From positions 372,001 through 436,000 of the forward strand of contig NZ_CP049270.1 in the NCBI RefSeq assembly GCF_003048595.2: a stretch of DNA of 64,000 nucleotides. Direction: 5' to 3'. Origin of the DNA: Campylobacter concisus. GTDB lineage: Bacteria; Campylobacterota; Campylobacteria; Campylobacterales; Campylobacteraceae. Made by a program: the position numbers and the translations under genes. Positions 29,420 to 40,176 of the stretch are shown here, in pieces; within the stretch, counting starts at the first letter, position 1; each line of letters begins with the position of its first letter. The notes under the pieces are model-generated. The model searched no databases, had not been told where the DNA came from, and was given only the letters and a program-made list of their open reading frames with translations.

Positions 29420-29755
29420 ATGAAGAAAATTTTTTGCATTATGCTATTTTACTTTAGCGCATATAGCTGTGATCCGGCGGATCCGGCGTATATGTTTTTG
29501 GATTACAATGACATAGATCGTGACGGCATGCTAAATTTAGATGAATGGATGGCTTGCGAGGTGCCACCAGGACTAAAAATAGCACCAGATCTATGCACTA
29601 GTGAGGAATTTAAAAGGCTGGATCTTGATCGTAGTGGCAAAGTTAACATTAATGAGCTAGGAAATTTGACATTTCAAAAGATTAACTGGCAAGAAGATCC
29701 ATGCGCCTCTTGGTTGACTGGCAGTAAAAACGCAGATCAAAATAAAAGTCGTTGA
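29420..29755 (+). CDS. Exported EF-hand protein
   Basis: A 111-residue protein with an N-terminal signal-like hydrophobic segment (MKKIFCIMLFYFSAYSC) and two canonical calcium loops: DIDRDGMLNLDE (residues 31-42) and DLDRSGKVNINE (68-79). Both have acidic or polar residues at 1, 3 and 5, Gly at 6, a hydrophobic residue at 8 and Glu at 12. Four cysteines follow the signal (17, 46, 59, 95), so disulfides or lipidation at Cys17 are possible; the lipobox AYSC is weak. Periplasmic calcium binding is inferred. It sits between obgE and fmt, where I remember proB in C. jejuni. ATG start without a clear SD. Confidence 0.82.
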   Translation: MKKIFCIMLFYFSAYSCDPADPAYMFLDYNDIDRDGMLNLDEWMACEVPPGLKIAPDLCTSEEFKRLDLDRSGKVNINELGNLTFQKINWQEDPCASWLTGSKNADQNKSR

Positions 29756-29772
29756 AATTTAAAGGAAAAGTG

Positions 29773-30678
29773 ATGAATGTAGTTTTTATGGGGACGCCTG
29801 ATTATGCCGTTAGGATACTTAGGCATCTAAAAGAGGCTGGCTTTAATATAAAAGCAGTCTTTACCCAGCCTGATAAGCCAGTTGGCAGAAAGCAAATTTT
29901 AACCCCAAGCGAGGTGAAAATTTACGCTCAAAATGAGCTAGTAGGCGTGCCAGTGCTTACACCAAATACGCTAAAAGATGAGGCGGTGGTTGCCGAGCTA
30001 AAGGCATTTGAGCCTAAATTTATCGTGGTGGCAGCTTATGGCAAAATTTTGCCTGGGAGCGTGCTTGACGTGGCGACTTGTATAAATTTACACGCTTCTA
30101 TCTTGCCAAAATATAGAGGTGCTAGCCCCATTCAAAGCGCGATCCTAGCAGGCGAGAAGCAAACTGGCGTCACAGCTATGCTAATGGATGCTGGGCTTGA
30201 CACTGGCGATATGCTAGACTTCATCTACACGCCTTGCGAAAATAAGATGTCAAGCGAGCTTTTTAGTGAGCTAGGCGAGCTTGGCGGCGAGCTAATCGTA
30301 AAAGTGCTTAAAAATTTTGAAAATTTAAAGCCACAAAAGCAAGACAACACGCAGGCCTCGCACTGCAAAAAGATAAGTAAAAGCGACGGGCTTTTTAGCT
30401 TTGATGAAGAGGCGGGGCAAATTTATAATAAATTTCGCGCGCTCACACCTTGGCCAGGGCTTTATCTGGCAAGTGGGCTAAAAATTTTATCGCTTGAGCT
30501 AAGCGAAAAAAGTGGCAAAAGCGGAGAAATTTTAAGCATAGAAAAGGACCACATCGTGGTTGCTTGCAAGGGTGGGGCGGTCAAAATTTACGAGCTTCAA
30601 GAGCCAAGCAAAAAGCCAACAAACGCAAAAGCCTATATAAATGGTAAGCGCCTTAGCGTTGGCGATGAATTAAAATAA
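29773..30678 (+). CDS. fmt: Methionyl-tRNA formyltransferase
   Basis: Formylates initiator Met-tRNA with 10-formyl-THF. The 301 residues start MNVVFMGTPDYAVRIL and carry the catalytic stretch CINLHASILPKYRGASPIQ with Asn/His, plus MDAGLDTGDML. The C-terminal OB-fold follows from about residue 205 (TPWPGLYL). I chose ATG 29773, with AAAGGA just upstream, rather than the TTG 7 codons earlier, which would overlap the EF-hand gene. fhs at the right edge of the window supplies the same cofactor pool. Confidence 0.96.
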   Translation: MNVVFMGTPDYAVRILRHLKEAGFNIKAVFTQPDKPVGRKQILTPSEVKIYAQNELVGVPVLTPNTLKDEAVVAELKAFEPKFIVVAAYGKILPGSVLDVATCINLHASILPKYRGASPIQSAILAGEKQTGVTAMLMDAGLDTGDMLDFIYTPCENKMSSELFSELGELGGELIVKVLKNFENLKPQKQDNTQASHCKKISKSDGLFSFDEEAGQIYNKFRALTPWPGLYLASGLKILSLELSEKSGKSGEILSIEKDHIVVACKGGAVKIYELQEPSKKPTNAKAYINGKRLSVGDELK

Positions 30679-30694
30679 ATTTAAAGGAGCGGTT

Positions 30695-31483
30695 ATGAAA
30701 AATGCGTTAAGTATAGCAGGGGTTGATCCAAGTGGCGGAGCTGGAGTTTTAGCTGATATAAAGGTATTTATAGCACACGGCGTATATGCGATGGGAGCGA
30801 TTACGGCGGTCACTGCTCAAAATACAAAGGGCATATTTGGCATGCAGCTAGTTGATACTAAGCTCATTGAGGATCAGATCAAGGCGATATTTGATGATAT
30901 AAAAGTTGATGTGATAAAAATAGGCGTTGTCCCAAGCGTTGAGATCATAAAATGCGTCGCAAAAACGCTAAGAGAGATCAAAAATTTACCACCAGTAGTG
31001 CTTGACCCAGTTATGAGCTGTAAAAATGGCGACATCTGGCTAGAGGGCTCGGCAAAAGACGCGATCGTGGAGGAGCTTTTCCCACTTGCAAGCGTAATCA
31101 CGCCAAATATCTTTGAAGCGCGCGAAATTTTAAAGCATGAGCTAAAGGGCGAGAGCGAGCTAAAAGAGGCTTGCAAGGAGCTTTTGAAATTTGGCACAAA
31201 GAGTGTTTATCTAAAGTGTGGCGAACTTGATGGCAAGTCACTTGATATATTTTATGATGGCAACGAGTATGAAATTTTTAGCGATGAGCGCATAAAAACG
31301 ACTGCCACTCACGGCTCAGGCTGCTCGCTATCAAGCGCGATCGCTTCAAATTTAGCAAATGGCCATGGTCTAAAAGAAAGTGTAAAAAATGCGCATGATT
31401 ATATCTTTAACGCTATCAAAAACGCGGTTATCATCGGTGGTGGACAAAATCCAGTAAATCACTTCTATAAATTTAAGGTGTGA
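30695..31483 (+). CDS. thiD: Hydroxymethylpyrimidine/phosphomethylpyrimidine kinase
   Basis: Phosphorylates HMP and HMP-P for thiamine synthesis. A 262-residue ribokinase-like fold: the N-terminal SIAGVDPSGGAGVLADIK substrate loop, VLDPVMSCKNG, TPNIFEAREIL and the C-terminal anion hole THGSGCSLSSAIASNLA with its catalytic cysteine. ATG follows AAGGAG (30683-30688). No other thiamine genes are nearby; the gene lies between fmt and birA, where I do not recall thiD in C. jejuni. Confidence 0.95.
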   Translation: MKNALSIAGVDPSGGAGVLADIKVFIAHGVYAMGAITAVTAQNTKGIFGMQLVDTKLIEDQIKAIFDDIKVDVIKIGVVPSVEIIKCVAKTLREIKNLPPVVLDPVMSCKNGDIWLEGSAKDAIVEELFPLASVITPNIFEAREILKHELKGESELKEACKELLKFGTKSVYLKCGELDGKSLDIFYDGNEYEIFSDERIKTTATHGSGCSLSSAIASNLANGHGLKESVKNAHDYIFNAIKNAVIIGGGQNPVNHFYKFKV

Positions 31484-31484
31484 T

Positions 31485-32120
31485 TTGAAAGTAGAGTTTT
31501 TTCAAAGTTTGCCTTCGACGCAGGAATTTTTGATAGAGGCCCTAAAAAACGGCGATATAAAGCCACCGCACATGATCGTAGCGTACAATCAAACCAAAGG
31601 GGTCGGCAGCCGCGGCAACAGCTGGGAGGGACTTGGCGGAAATTTGTTTATGTCATTTTGCATAAGTAAAGATGAGCTGCCAAGCGATATACCTCCGCCC
31701 TCAATCTCGATATATTTTTCTATGTTGATGCGTGAAGTCTTGAGCGAACTTGGCTCAAAGTGCTGGCTAAAATGGCCAAATGATTTTTACGTAGATGATC
31801 GCAAAATAGGCGGTACCTTGACAAATAAAGTGGATGAAATTTACATCTGTGGTATAGGGATAAATTTAACGAGTGCGCCTGAAAATGCGGGCATTTTAGA
31901 CATAAAAACTAGCGTAGATGAGCTAGTTTGGGGCTTTGTTAGCATGCTTGATAAAAAGATTTTATGGAAGCCAATTTTTAGCAAATTTAGGATAGACTTT
32001 TGCAAGTCAAAAAGTTTTATTACGCATATTGCAAATAAGGCTGTTTCGCTTCAAAATGCTGAAATTTGCGAAGATGGAGCGATCTTACTAAATGGGGAAA
32101 AGGTATATTCTTTAAGATGA
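31485..32120 (+). CDS. birA: Biotin--[acetyl-CoA carboxylase] ligase
   Basis: Attaches biotin to AccB through biotinyl-AMP. The 211 residues have the catalytic domain only, without the N-terminal DNA-binding domain of E. coli BirA, so it is not expected to repress biotin genes. SLPSTQEFL, the adenylate loop GVGSRGNSWEG, LKWPNDFYVDDRKIGG and GIGINL are visible. It starts with TTG one base after the thiD stop. The end overlaps parA by 4 bp (ATGA). accD, for the same carboxylase, is at 50825. Confidence 0.94.
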   Translation: MKVEFFQSLPSTQEFLIEALKNGDIKPPHMIVAYNQTKGVGSRGNSWEGLGGNLFMSFCISKDELPSDIPPPSISIYFSMLMREVLSELGSKCWLKWPNDFYVDDRKIGGTLTNKVDEIYICGIGINLTSAPENAGILDIKTSVDELVWGFVSMLDKKILWKPIFSKFRIDFCKSKSFITHIANKAVSLQNAEICEDGAILLNGEKVYSLR

Positions 32121-32899
32121 GCGAGATAATAACAATAGCTAATCAAAAAGGCGGTGTTGGCAAGACTACAACAGCCGTAAATTTAGCCGCGTCACTGGCG
32201 GTTGCTGAGAAAAAAGTATTATTAATAGACATCGATCCGCAGGCAAACGCGACGACTGGACTTGGCTTTAGCAGAAGTGACTATGAGTTTAATATCTATC
32301 ACGTCTTAACAGATAGAAAAAAGCTCTCGCAAATCGTATTAAAAACTGAGATCCCAACACTTTTTTTAGCTCCATCAAACATCGGACTTGTCGGTATTGA
32401 GCAAGAATTTAATGATCAAAATAAGGACTATAAACTAATCCTTAAAAATAAAATTTCAGAAGTTGTAAACGACTATGATTTTATTATCATTGATAGCCCT
32501 CCGGCACTTGGCAGCATCACGATAAATGCTCTTAGTGCAAGCGATAGCGTTATTATCCCGATTCAATGTGAATTTTATGCACTTGAGGGACTAGCGCAGA
32601 TCCTAAATACAGTTAAGATCATCAAAAAAACGATAAATCCAAAGCTTAACATAAAGGGCTTTTTACCGACTATGTTTAGCTCGCAAAACAATCTCTCAAA
32701 AGAGACAATTGCTAATTTAAAGCAGCATTTTGAAAATAAGCTCTTTAAGAGTAAGGACAGCAAAGAGGAATTTGTGGTTGTTCCAAGAAATGTGAAACTT
32801 GCTGAAAGCCCAAGTTTTGGCAAGCCAGTCATACTTTATGATATAAAATCACCAGGCTCGATCGCGTATCAAAATTTGGCATATTGTATTTTAAACTAA
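32117..32899 (+). CDS. parA: Chromosome partitioning ATPase ParA (Soj)
   Basis: A 260-residue deviant-Walker ATPase that moves ParB-bound origins along the nucleoid. MSEIITIANQKGGVGKTTTA includes the signature lysine, followed by LLIDIDPQANATTGLG and FIIIDSPPALG. ATG 32117 is the true start; the open frame upstream is within birA. It overlaps birA by 4 bp and parB follows after 15 bp. The pair sits directly before the ATP synthase genes, the usual order in this group. Confidence 0.96.
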   Translation: MSEIITIANQKGGVGKTTTAVNLAASLAVAEKKVLLIDIDPQANATTGLGFSRSDYEFNIYHVLTDRKKLSQIVLKTEIPTLFLAPSNIGLVGIEQEFNDQNKDYKLILKNKISEVVNDYDFIIIDSPPALGSITINALSASDSVIIPIQCEFYALEGLAQILNTVKIIKKTINPKLNIKGFLPTMFSSQNNLSKETIANLKQHFENKLFKSKDSKEEFVVVPRNVKLAESPSFGKPVILYDIKSPGSIAYQNLAYCILN

Positions 32900-32914
32900 A
32901 AAATAAGGAAAAAA

Positions 32915-33775
32915 ATGGCTAAAAAAGGTGGATTAGGGCGCGGACTTAGTGCGATACTTGAAGATGTAGAGCAGGCCTACAGCAAAGAGATTGCAAATTT
33001 AAACGACTCTGAGATAGTCGAAGAGATAAATATAGATGAAATTTTACCAAACCCATACCAGCCAAGAACGCATTTTGACGAAGAAGCTTTAAAAGAGCTA
33101 AGTGCCAGCATCAAAAGGCACGGACTAATACAACCAATAATCGTCATCAAAAAAGATGATGGCTATATGCTAATAGCCGGTGAGCGAAGATATCGCGCTA
33201 CAAAGATGCTTGGAGCAAGCAAGATAAAGGCGATCATCGCTGATATCAAGTCTCAAAATTTAAGAGAGCTTGCACTTATTGAAAATATCCAACGTGAAAA
33301 TTTAAACCCAATCGAACTTGCAAAGTCGTATAAAGAGCTCATAAATGAGTATAAGATCACACAAGACGGCTTGGCAAATATCATTCATAAAAGTAGAACA
33401 CAAATAACAAATACGATAAGGCTTTTACTTCTTAGCGACTATACGCAAAAACTTTTACAAGAAGACAAGCTCACACAAGGCCACGCTAAAGTTATAGTTG
33501 GGCTTAGCGCCGAAGAAGAAAAGATGGTTGTTGATACGATCATCGGTCAAAAGTTAAGCGTTAGAGACACAGAAATTTTAGTAAAAAAGATAAAAAATAA
33601 GGAAGAGATAAAAGACAAAAAGCCAAAAATTTCTGAGGAAATGAGTAAAAAACTATCAAATTTACAAGAAATTTTTAAAAATTTAAAGATAAAGACAAAA
33701 GTAAAATCTAGCAATCTAGTTTTAGAATTTAATAATATTTCACAGATAGAAGAATTTATTTCTAGGCTAAAATAG
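32915..33775 (+). CDS. parB: Chromosome partitioning protein ParB (Spo0J)
   Basis: A 286-residue centromere-binding CTPase clamp. The N-terminus is basic (KKGGLGRGLSAILED), NPYQPRTHFDEEAL leads into the nuclease-like domain with AGERRYRATKMLG (CTP-binding GERRxRA), ALIENIQRENLNPIE is present, and an HTH has LANIIHKSRTQITNTIRLL. The C-terminus is a coiled dimer domain. ATG after AAGG. I saw no perfect parS site in the window, although I could not scan exhaustively for variants. Confidence 0.96.
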   Translation: MAKKGGLGRGLSAILEDVEQAYSKEIANLNDSEIVEEINIDEILPNPYQPRTHFDEEALKELSASIKRHGLIQPIIVIKKDDGYMLIAGERRYRATKMLGASKIKAIIADIKSQNLRELALIENIQRENLNPIELAKSYKELINEYKITQDGLANIIHKSRTQITNTIRLLLLSDYTQKLLQEDKLTQGHAKVIVGLSAEEEKMVVDTIIGQKLSVRDTEILVKKIKNKEEIKDKKPKISEEMSKKLSNLQEIFKNLKIKTKVKSSNLVLEFNNISQIEEFISRLK

Positions 33776-33870
33776 AATTACAAATTTATTTTTATTTTTA
33801 GTAATTTATTGTAAAATCAGACTTTAATTTGAATATTAAATAAAACTTAATGATAAAATAAGGAGAGTGG

Positions 33871-34293
33871 ATGTTAGAAATAGATGTGCCATTGATGCTT
33901 TTAACGGCTGTCGTTTTCTTGGTATTGATCGCTATTTTGAATTCCTTGCTTTATAAGCCAATGCTCAAATTCATAGATGACAGAAATGCCTCTATAAAAA
34001 ATGATGAAGAGAGTACTAGTAAAAATGCAAGTGATCTAAGTGTTCATGAAAAAGAGATTGAAGAGATTATATTAAACGCAAGGACTGAGGCCAATAAAAT
34101 AAGACAAGAAGCCTTAAATTCGGCGATAGAAGAGTCTTTAAAAGAGGTTAATGCTGTAAAAAGTAGCCTAAAGGCTGACTATAATGAATTTCTAAACGCC
34201 TTAAGCTCTCAAAAAGATAGCCTAAAAGCAGACCTATCAGCTAAACTACCAGAACTTAGAGCTGCTTTAAATGCTAAACTCTCTAAAATATAA
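33871..34293 (+). CDS. atpF': ATP synthase subunit b' (AtpF')
   Basis: The 140-residue second stator b-type subunit, starting MLEIDVPLMLLTAVVFLVLI with one membrane helix and then a long charged coiled coil (EKEIEEIILNARTEANKI). b/b' heterodimer stators are known in Campylobacter/Helicobacter and photosynthetic bacteria. Strong AAGGAG ribosome site at 33860-33865. It leads seven synthase genes; subunits a and c are not in the window, as in related genomes where they lie elsewhere. The 95-bp gap after parB probably holds a promoter (TAAAAT near 33811). Confidence 0.92.
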   Translation: MLEIDVPLMLLTAVVFLVLIAILNSLLYKPMLKFIDDRNASIKNDEESTSKNASDLSVHEKEIEEIILNARTEANKIRQEALNSAIEESLKEVNAVKSSLKADYNEFLNALSSQKDSLKADLSAKLPELRAALNAKLSKI

Positions 34294-34302
34294 AGGAAAT
34301 TT

Positions 34303-34815
34303 ATGAAGATAAAAATTTTATTTTTTATAGCACTTCCATTTTTAGCATATGCGAGCGAGTATGGCGGAACAAACTATGATATAGTTGAGAGAACGCTAAA
34401 CTTCTTACTTTTCTTTGGTATTTTGGTTTATTTTGCTGCTAAGCCACTTAGGGCTCTTTACCAAAGCAGGATTGATGGGATCGCAAATAAGCTTGAGAGT
34501 ATCCAAGAAAAACTCCGTGATTCTAAGGCCAAAAAAGATGACGCTCTAAAACGTGTAGAAGAGGCTAAGCAAAATGCAAACTCTTTAATCGAAACTGCTA
34601 AAAAAGAGGCTTTAAATCTAGCTGCTAAGGTTAAAAAAGAGGCTCAAAATGATATCGCAAATATTGAAAAGGGTTATAAAGAGCAAAAAGAATTTGAAGA
34701 GCGCAAGATGACAAAAGGCGTTGTAAATGAAATTTTGAGCGACATTTTCTCAAGCGATAGCCTAAAAGTCGATCAAAAAGAGCTTGTAAATATCATACTT
34801 AAAAAGGTTAGCTAA
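34303..34815 (+). CDS. atpF: ATP synthase subunit b
   Basis: A 170-residue stator b subunit. Unusually it has two hydrophobic stretches near the N-terminus: a signal-like one ending LPFLAYASEYGG (residues 1-20) and the membrane helix LNFLLFFGILVYFAAKPLRAL (about 30-50). A coiled coil with RIDGIANKLESIQEKLRDSK follows. Cleavage after AYA would place the mature N-terminus in the periplasm. It dimerises with b' and holds delta. The end overlaps atpH by one base. Confidence 0.93.
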   Translation: MKIKILFFIALPFLAYASEYGGTNYDIVERTLNFLLFFGILVYFAAKPLRALYQSRIDGIANKLESIQEKLRDSKAKKDDALKRVEEAKQNANSLIETAKKEALNLAAKVKKEAQNDIANIEKGYKEQKEFEERKMTKGVVNEILSDIFSSDSLKVDQKELVNIILKKVS

Positions 34816-35345
34816 TGAATGAAGTAGTAGCCAAAAAATATGTTAAAGCGATCCTGAGCGATGCAAAGCCAGGTGAGCTAAATGCCTTTATCGAAAATTT
34901 AGTTGAGCTAGCTGCAGCTTTTAGAAGCGAAAAATTTAAAAGTATCATAAGCTTGCCAACTTTAAAAGCTGCAAAAAAGGTTGAATTTATACTTTCTTTA
35001 GTAAAAAATTCAGACGCCAAATTTGCAAATTTTATAAAGCTTCTTGGTGCAAATAAAAGACTAGAGCTTATCCCAGCGATCTTAAACGAGATGAAGATAG
35101 AGCAATCTTTGCTTGAAAATACATATCGTGGCGAGGTTATTGGAAATTTTGATCTAAGCGCTGATCAGTTAAAAGCTCTAGAAGAGAATTTCTCTAAGAA
35201 ATTTAACTCTAAGATCAAGCTTGATGGCTCAAAGAGCGATTACAACGGCGTAAAAATTGAGTTAGATGATTTAGGTGTCGAGGTAAATTTCTCTATCGAT
35301 AGACTAAAAAGTCAAATGAGTGAATATATATTAAAAGCAATTTAA
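34815..35345 (+). CDS. atpH: ATP synthase subunit delta
   Basis: 176 residues: [20 protein letters not shown], a helical N-domain, then the C-terminal strand-helix region [39 protein letters not shown]. It couples F1 alpha N-termini to the b/b' stator. Motif conservation is low, as usual for delta. The position between atpF and atpA and the one-base overlap with atpF support it. Confidence 0.95.
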   Translation: MNEVVAKKYVKAILSDAKPGELNAFIENLVELAAAFRSEKFKSIISLPTLKAAKKVEFILSLVKNSDAKFANFIKLLGANKRLELIPAILNEMKIEQSLLENTYRGEVIGNFDLSADQLKALEENFSKKFNSKIKLDGSKSDYNGVKIELDDLGVEVNFSIDRLKSQMSEYILKAI

Positions 35346-35359
35346 AAAGGAGTGAAAGC

Positions 35360-36877
35360 GTGAGTGCAAAAATTAAAGCTGACGAAATTAGCACGATAAT
35401 CAAAGAGCGTATTGAAAATTTTGATTTAAGTGTTGATGTAGAAGAGACCGGTAAAGTCATCTCAGTCGCTGATGGCGTTGCTAACGTTTATGGTTTGAAA
35501 AACGTTATGGCTGGTGAGATGGTTGAGTTTGAAAGCGGCGAAAAGGGTATGGCTCTTAACCTTGAAGAGAGCAGTGTTGGTATAGTTATCCTTGGAAAAA
35601 CTAGCGGCATTACAGAAGGAAGCTCTGTAAAAAGACTTAAAAAACTTCTACGTGTTCCAGTTGGTGACGCATTGATCGGCCGTGTTGTAAATTCACTTGG
35701 TGAGCCAATCGACGCAAAAGGCCCAATTGAAGCTACCGAATCTCGCTTTGTTGAAGAAAAAGCAAAAGGTATTATGGCTAGAAAGAGTGTTCATGAGCCA
35801 CTTCAAACAGGTATCAAAGCGATTGACGCACTTGTGCCAATCGGTAGAGGTCAAAGAGAACTAATTATCGGCGACCGCCAAACTGGTAAAACAACAGTTG
35901 CTATCGATACTATCATCAACCAAAAGGGTCAAGATGTTATTTGTATCTATGTAGCTATCGGTCAAAAACAATCAACCGTTGCTCAAGTCGTTAAAAAACT
36001 TGAAGAGTACGGCGCTATGGACTACACGATAGTTGTAAATGCTGGTGCTAGTGATGCAGCTGCACTTCAATACCTTGCTCCATACGCTGGTGTAACAATG
36101 GGTGAATACTTTAGAGATAACTCTCGCCACGCATTAATCATCTATGATGACTTATCAAAACACGCGGTTGCTTACCGTGAGATGTCTTTGATCTTAAGAA
36201 GACCACCAGGCCGTGAAGCTTATCCGGGCGATGTTTTCTATCTTCACTCAAGACTTCTAGAAAGAGCAAGTAAGCTAAATGACGCACTAGGTGCGGGATC
36301 TTTAACAGCTCTACCTATTATTGAGACTCAAGCAGGCGACGTTTCAGCTTATATTCCAACAAACGTTATTTCTATTACAGATGGTCAAATTTTCCTTGAG
36401 AGTGACTTATTTAACTCAGGTATCCGCCCAGCGATCAATGTTGGTCTTTCTGTTTCTCGTGTTGGTGGTGCAGCTCAGATCAAAGCTATCAAACAAGTTT
36501 CTGGCACACTAAGACTAGACCTTGCTCAGTATCGCGAACTACAAGCGTTTGCTCAATTTGCAAGCGACCTTGACGAGAGCTCCAGAAAACAACTAGAGCG
36601 TGGTCAAAAGATGGTTGAAGTACTAAAACAACCTCCATATTCTCCACTTCCAGTTGAGAATCAAGTAGTTATAATATTTGCTGGTGCTAAGGGTTATTTA
36701 GATGATGTTGCAACTGCAAATGTAACAAAATTTGAGGCTGAGCTATATCCATATATTGAGGCAAAATACCCTGAAATTTTTGAGCAAATCAGAACTAAAA
36801 AGGTTCTTGATAAAGAAGTAGAAGAAATTTTACATAAAGCGTTGAAAGATTTTAAAGCGACTTTTGCCGCTAACTAG
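35360..36877 (+). CDS. atpA: ATP synthase subunit alpha
   Basis: 505 residues, the non-catalytic nucleotide-binding F1 subunit. The Walker [14 protein letters not shown] is near residue 170, [16 protein letters not shown] is the Walker B region, and the ATP synthase alpha/beta signature [14 protein letters not shown] includes the arginine finger. It starts with GTG after AAAAAGGAG and follows delta with 14 bp between. Confidence 0.98.
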   Translation: MSAKIKADEISTIIKERIENFDLSVDVEETGKVISVADGVANVYGLKNVMAGEMVEFESGEKGMALNLEESSVGIVILGKTSGITEGSSVKRLKKLLRVPVGDALIGRVVNSLGEPIDAKGPIEATESRFVEEKAKGIMARKSVHEPLQTGIKAIDALVPIGRGQRELIIGDRQTGKTTVAIDTIINQKGQDVICIYVAIGQKQSTVAQVVKKLEEYGAMDYTIVVNAGASDAAALQYLAPYAGVTMGEYFRDNSRHALIIYDDLSKHAVAYREMSLILRRPPGREAYPGDVFYLHSRLLERASKLNDALGAGSLTALPIIETQAGDVSAYIPTNVISITDGQIFLESDLFNSGIRPAINVGLSVSRVGGAAQIKAIKQVSGTLRLDLAQYRELQAFAQFASDLDESSRKQLERGQKMVEVLKQPPYSPLPVENQVVIIFAGAKGYLDDVATANVTKFEAELYPYIEAKYPEIFEQIRTKKVLDKEVEEILHKALKDFKATFAAN

Positions 36878-36886
36878 GGCCAAGAT

Positions 36887-37774
36887 ATGTCAAATTTAAA
36901 AGATATAAAACGAAAGATTAAGAGCGTTCAGAATACTCAAAAGACGACGCGTGCGATGAAGCTTGTTTCTACAGCAAAGCTTCGCAAAGCTGAAGAGGCC
37001 GCACGCTACTCTAGAGTTTACGCACTTAAGATCAATGAGGTTTTATCGGAGATAGCTTATAAGATCAATCAATATGCTTCAGTTATGACTGAGAGTAAAT
37101 TTTTTAACACAACAAAGAGTGTAGAAAAGGTTGATATTATATTTGTTACCGCTGATAAAGGGCTTTGTGGTGGCTTTAATGTCCAGACTATAAAGACAGT
37201 TAGGCGCATGATTGATGAGCTAAAAGCAAAAAAGATCAAAGTCAGACTAAGAGCTGTTGGTAAAAAGGGTATAGAATTTTTCAATTTCCAAGGCGTTGAA
37301 CTACTTGAGACTTACGTCGGAGCTAGCTCTTCTCCTACATATGAAAAAGCTCAAAAAATCATAAAAGATGCCATCGATGACTTTACAAACGGCATAACTG
37401 ATAAAGTCGTGCTAATACACAATGGCTATAAAAATATGATTTCTCAAGAGATTAGGGTAAATGATATTGTGCCTATTGAGCCGTCTAAGATAGTTGCAGT
37501 TGAGACAAAATCTTTGATGGAATTTGAGCCAGAAGACAATTATACTAAGATCATGGATGAATTGCTCAATAAATATTTTGAGTATAGTATGTATTATGCT
37601 TTAGTTGACTCTTTGGCGGCTGAGCACAGTGCTAGAATGCAAGCTATGGATAATGCAACAAACAATGCTAAAGAGCGCGTTAAACAGTTAAATCTTGCTT
37701 ACAATAAAGCAAGACAAGAGTCTATTACCACTGAGCTTATTGAGATCATCAGTGGTGTTGAATCAATGAAATAA
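36887..37774 (+). CDS. atpG: ATP synthase subunit gamma
   Basis: The 295-residue rotor shaft. N-terminal helix [23 protein letters not shown]-type stretch, central [13 protein letters not shown] and C-terminal helix [23 protein letters not shown] is 10 bp after the atpA stop and no redox-regulated insert is present. Subunit length is normal. Confidence 0.98.
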   Translation: MSNLKDIKRKIKSVQNTQKTTRAMKLVSTAKLRKAEEAARYSRVYALKINEVLSEIAYKINQYASVMTESKFFNTTKSVEKVDIIFVTADKGLCGGFNVQTIKTVRRMIDELKAKKIKVRLRAVGKKGIEFFNFQGVELLETYVGASSSPTYEKAQKIIKDAIDDFTNGITDKVVLIHNGYKNMISQEIRVNDIVPIEPSKIVAVETKSLMEFEPEDNYTKIMDELLNKYFEYSMYYALVDSLAAEHSARMQAMDNATNNAKERVKQLNLAYNKARQESITTELIEIISGVESMK

Positions 37775-37785
37775 AAGGAGTATGA

Positions 37786-39183
<1,398 letters not shown>

Positions 39184-39201
39184 ATTTAAAAAGGAAGCGT
39201 A

Positions 39202-39591
39202 ATGGATAAATTACATTTAGAGATCGTAACTCCTCAAGGTCAGATATTTAATGATGACGTGAGCAGTGTAGTGCTTCCAGGTAGTGAGGGTGAGTTTGGC
39301 GTTTTACCAAACCACGCCTCATTAATATCTCTTTTAAAAGCAGGTATTATAGATATAGAACATAAAAATAAAAAACATGATGTTGTTGCGATTAACTGGG
39401 GCTATGCAAAGATTGACGAAGGCAAGGTAGTAATACTTGCTGACGGTGCGGTTTACGTCTCTGGCGATAGTGAAAGCGAGCTTGCAAATTCATTGGAAGC
39501 TGCTAGAAATTTGATAGAGAGCATGAGCAGTGATACAAATGCTTTTGCAGCAACTATATCTAAAATGGAAAATGTAGTGAGAACTAGATAA
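39202..39591 (+). CDS. atpC: ATP synthase subunit epsilon
   Basis: 129 residues: the N-terminal beta sandwich DKLHLEIVTPQGQIFNDDVS with PGSEGEFGVLPNHA, and the C-terminal helices that can inhibit ATP hydrolysis. It is the last synthase gene; the tolQ GTG follows its stop codon with no gap, so energy and envelope genes may share a transcript. Confidence 0.97.
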   Translation: MDKLHLEIVTPQGQIFNDDVSSVVLPGSEGEFGVLPNHASLISLLKAGIIDIEHKNKKHDVVAINWGYAKIDEGKVVILADGAVYVSGDSESELANSLEAARNLIESMSSDTNAFAATISKMENVVRTR

Positions 39592-40176
39592 GTGGGCGGC
39601 ATAGATTTATTTTTAAATTACATTCAAAGAAGTAGTTTTATTACAATTATTGTTTTAACTTGGCTGTCAATATATTTTATAGTTAGTTTCACAATTCTTT
39701 TTTCAAGAATGGCTGGTATTGGAGCTTGGCAAAAACGTGAGCAAAATGCACTTGAAGCACTGCTTATGGGTGCTAAAAATATTCCAAATGATTCGTCTTT
39801 GAGAAAATGTGCAAATGGAAGAATCTCAAGAGAAAAACTAAATGTATGTATAAGCATAGCCGAGAAAAATGCTACAAGTGGACTAACGTGGCTAAGTGTC
39901 ATAGCATCTACTTCGCCTTTTATCGGTCTTTTTGGAACCGTTGTTTCTATTTTAGAGACATTTTCACAGCTTGGAAATGGTGGAGGTTCATCACTTGGTA
40001 TTATCGCTCCAGCTATTTCAGAGGCACTTGTTGCAACTGGTTGCGGAATTTTTGTTGCCATCCCAGCATATACATTTAACTTACTCATAAAAAGAAAAGC
40101 TTATGAATTAATGAGCGTTATTGAGCGTCAGGCTGATGTAATGATAGCACTTAAAAAAGATGATGAGATACTATAA
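39592..40176 (+). CDS. tolQ: Tol-Pal system protein TolQ
   Basis: A 194-residue MotA/TolQ/ExbB-type proton channel with three membrane segments: TIIVLTWLSIYFIVSFTILF, then STSPFIGLFGTVVSILETF and CGIFVAIPAYTFNLLIK. It powers TolA with TolR for outer-membrane constriction at division. The GTG start directly follows the atpC stop. It is assigned as TolQ rather than ExbB by the tolR-tolA-tolB-pal neighbours, though such genes are often labelled exbB in Campylobacter. Confidence 0.92.
   Translation: MGGIDLFLNYIQRSSFITIIVLTWLSIYFIVSFTILFSRMAGIGAWQKREQNALEALLMGAKNIPNDSSLRKCANGRISREKLNVCISIAEKNATSGLTWLSVIASTSPFIGLFGTVVSILETFSQLGNGGGSSLGIIAPAISEALVATGCGIFVAIPAYTFNLLIKRKAYELMSVIERQADVMIALKKDDEIL

Noticed and set aside
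32066-32116. Upstream extension of parA
   Set aside because: It lies inside birA; ATG 32117 overlaps the birA stop as ATGA and begins the family motif.
32900-33870. parS centromere site near parAB
   Set aside because: I found no match to TGTTTCACGTGAAACA by eye and did not score weak variants.
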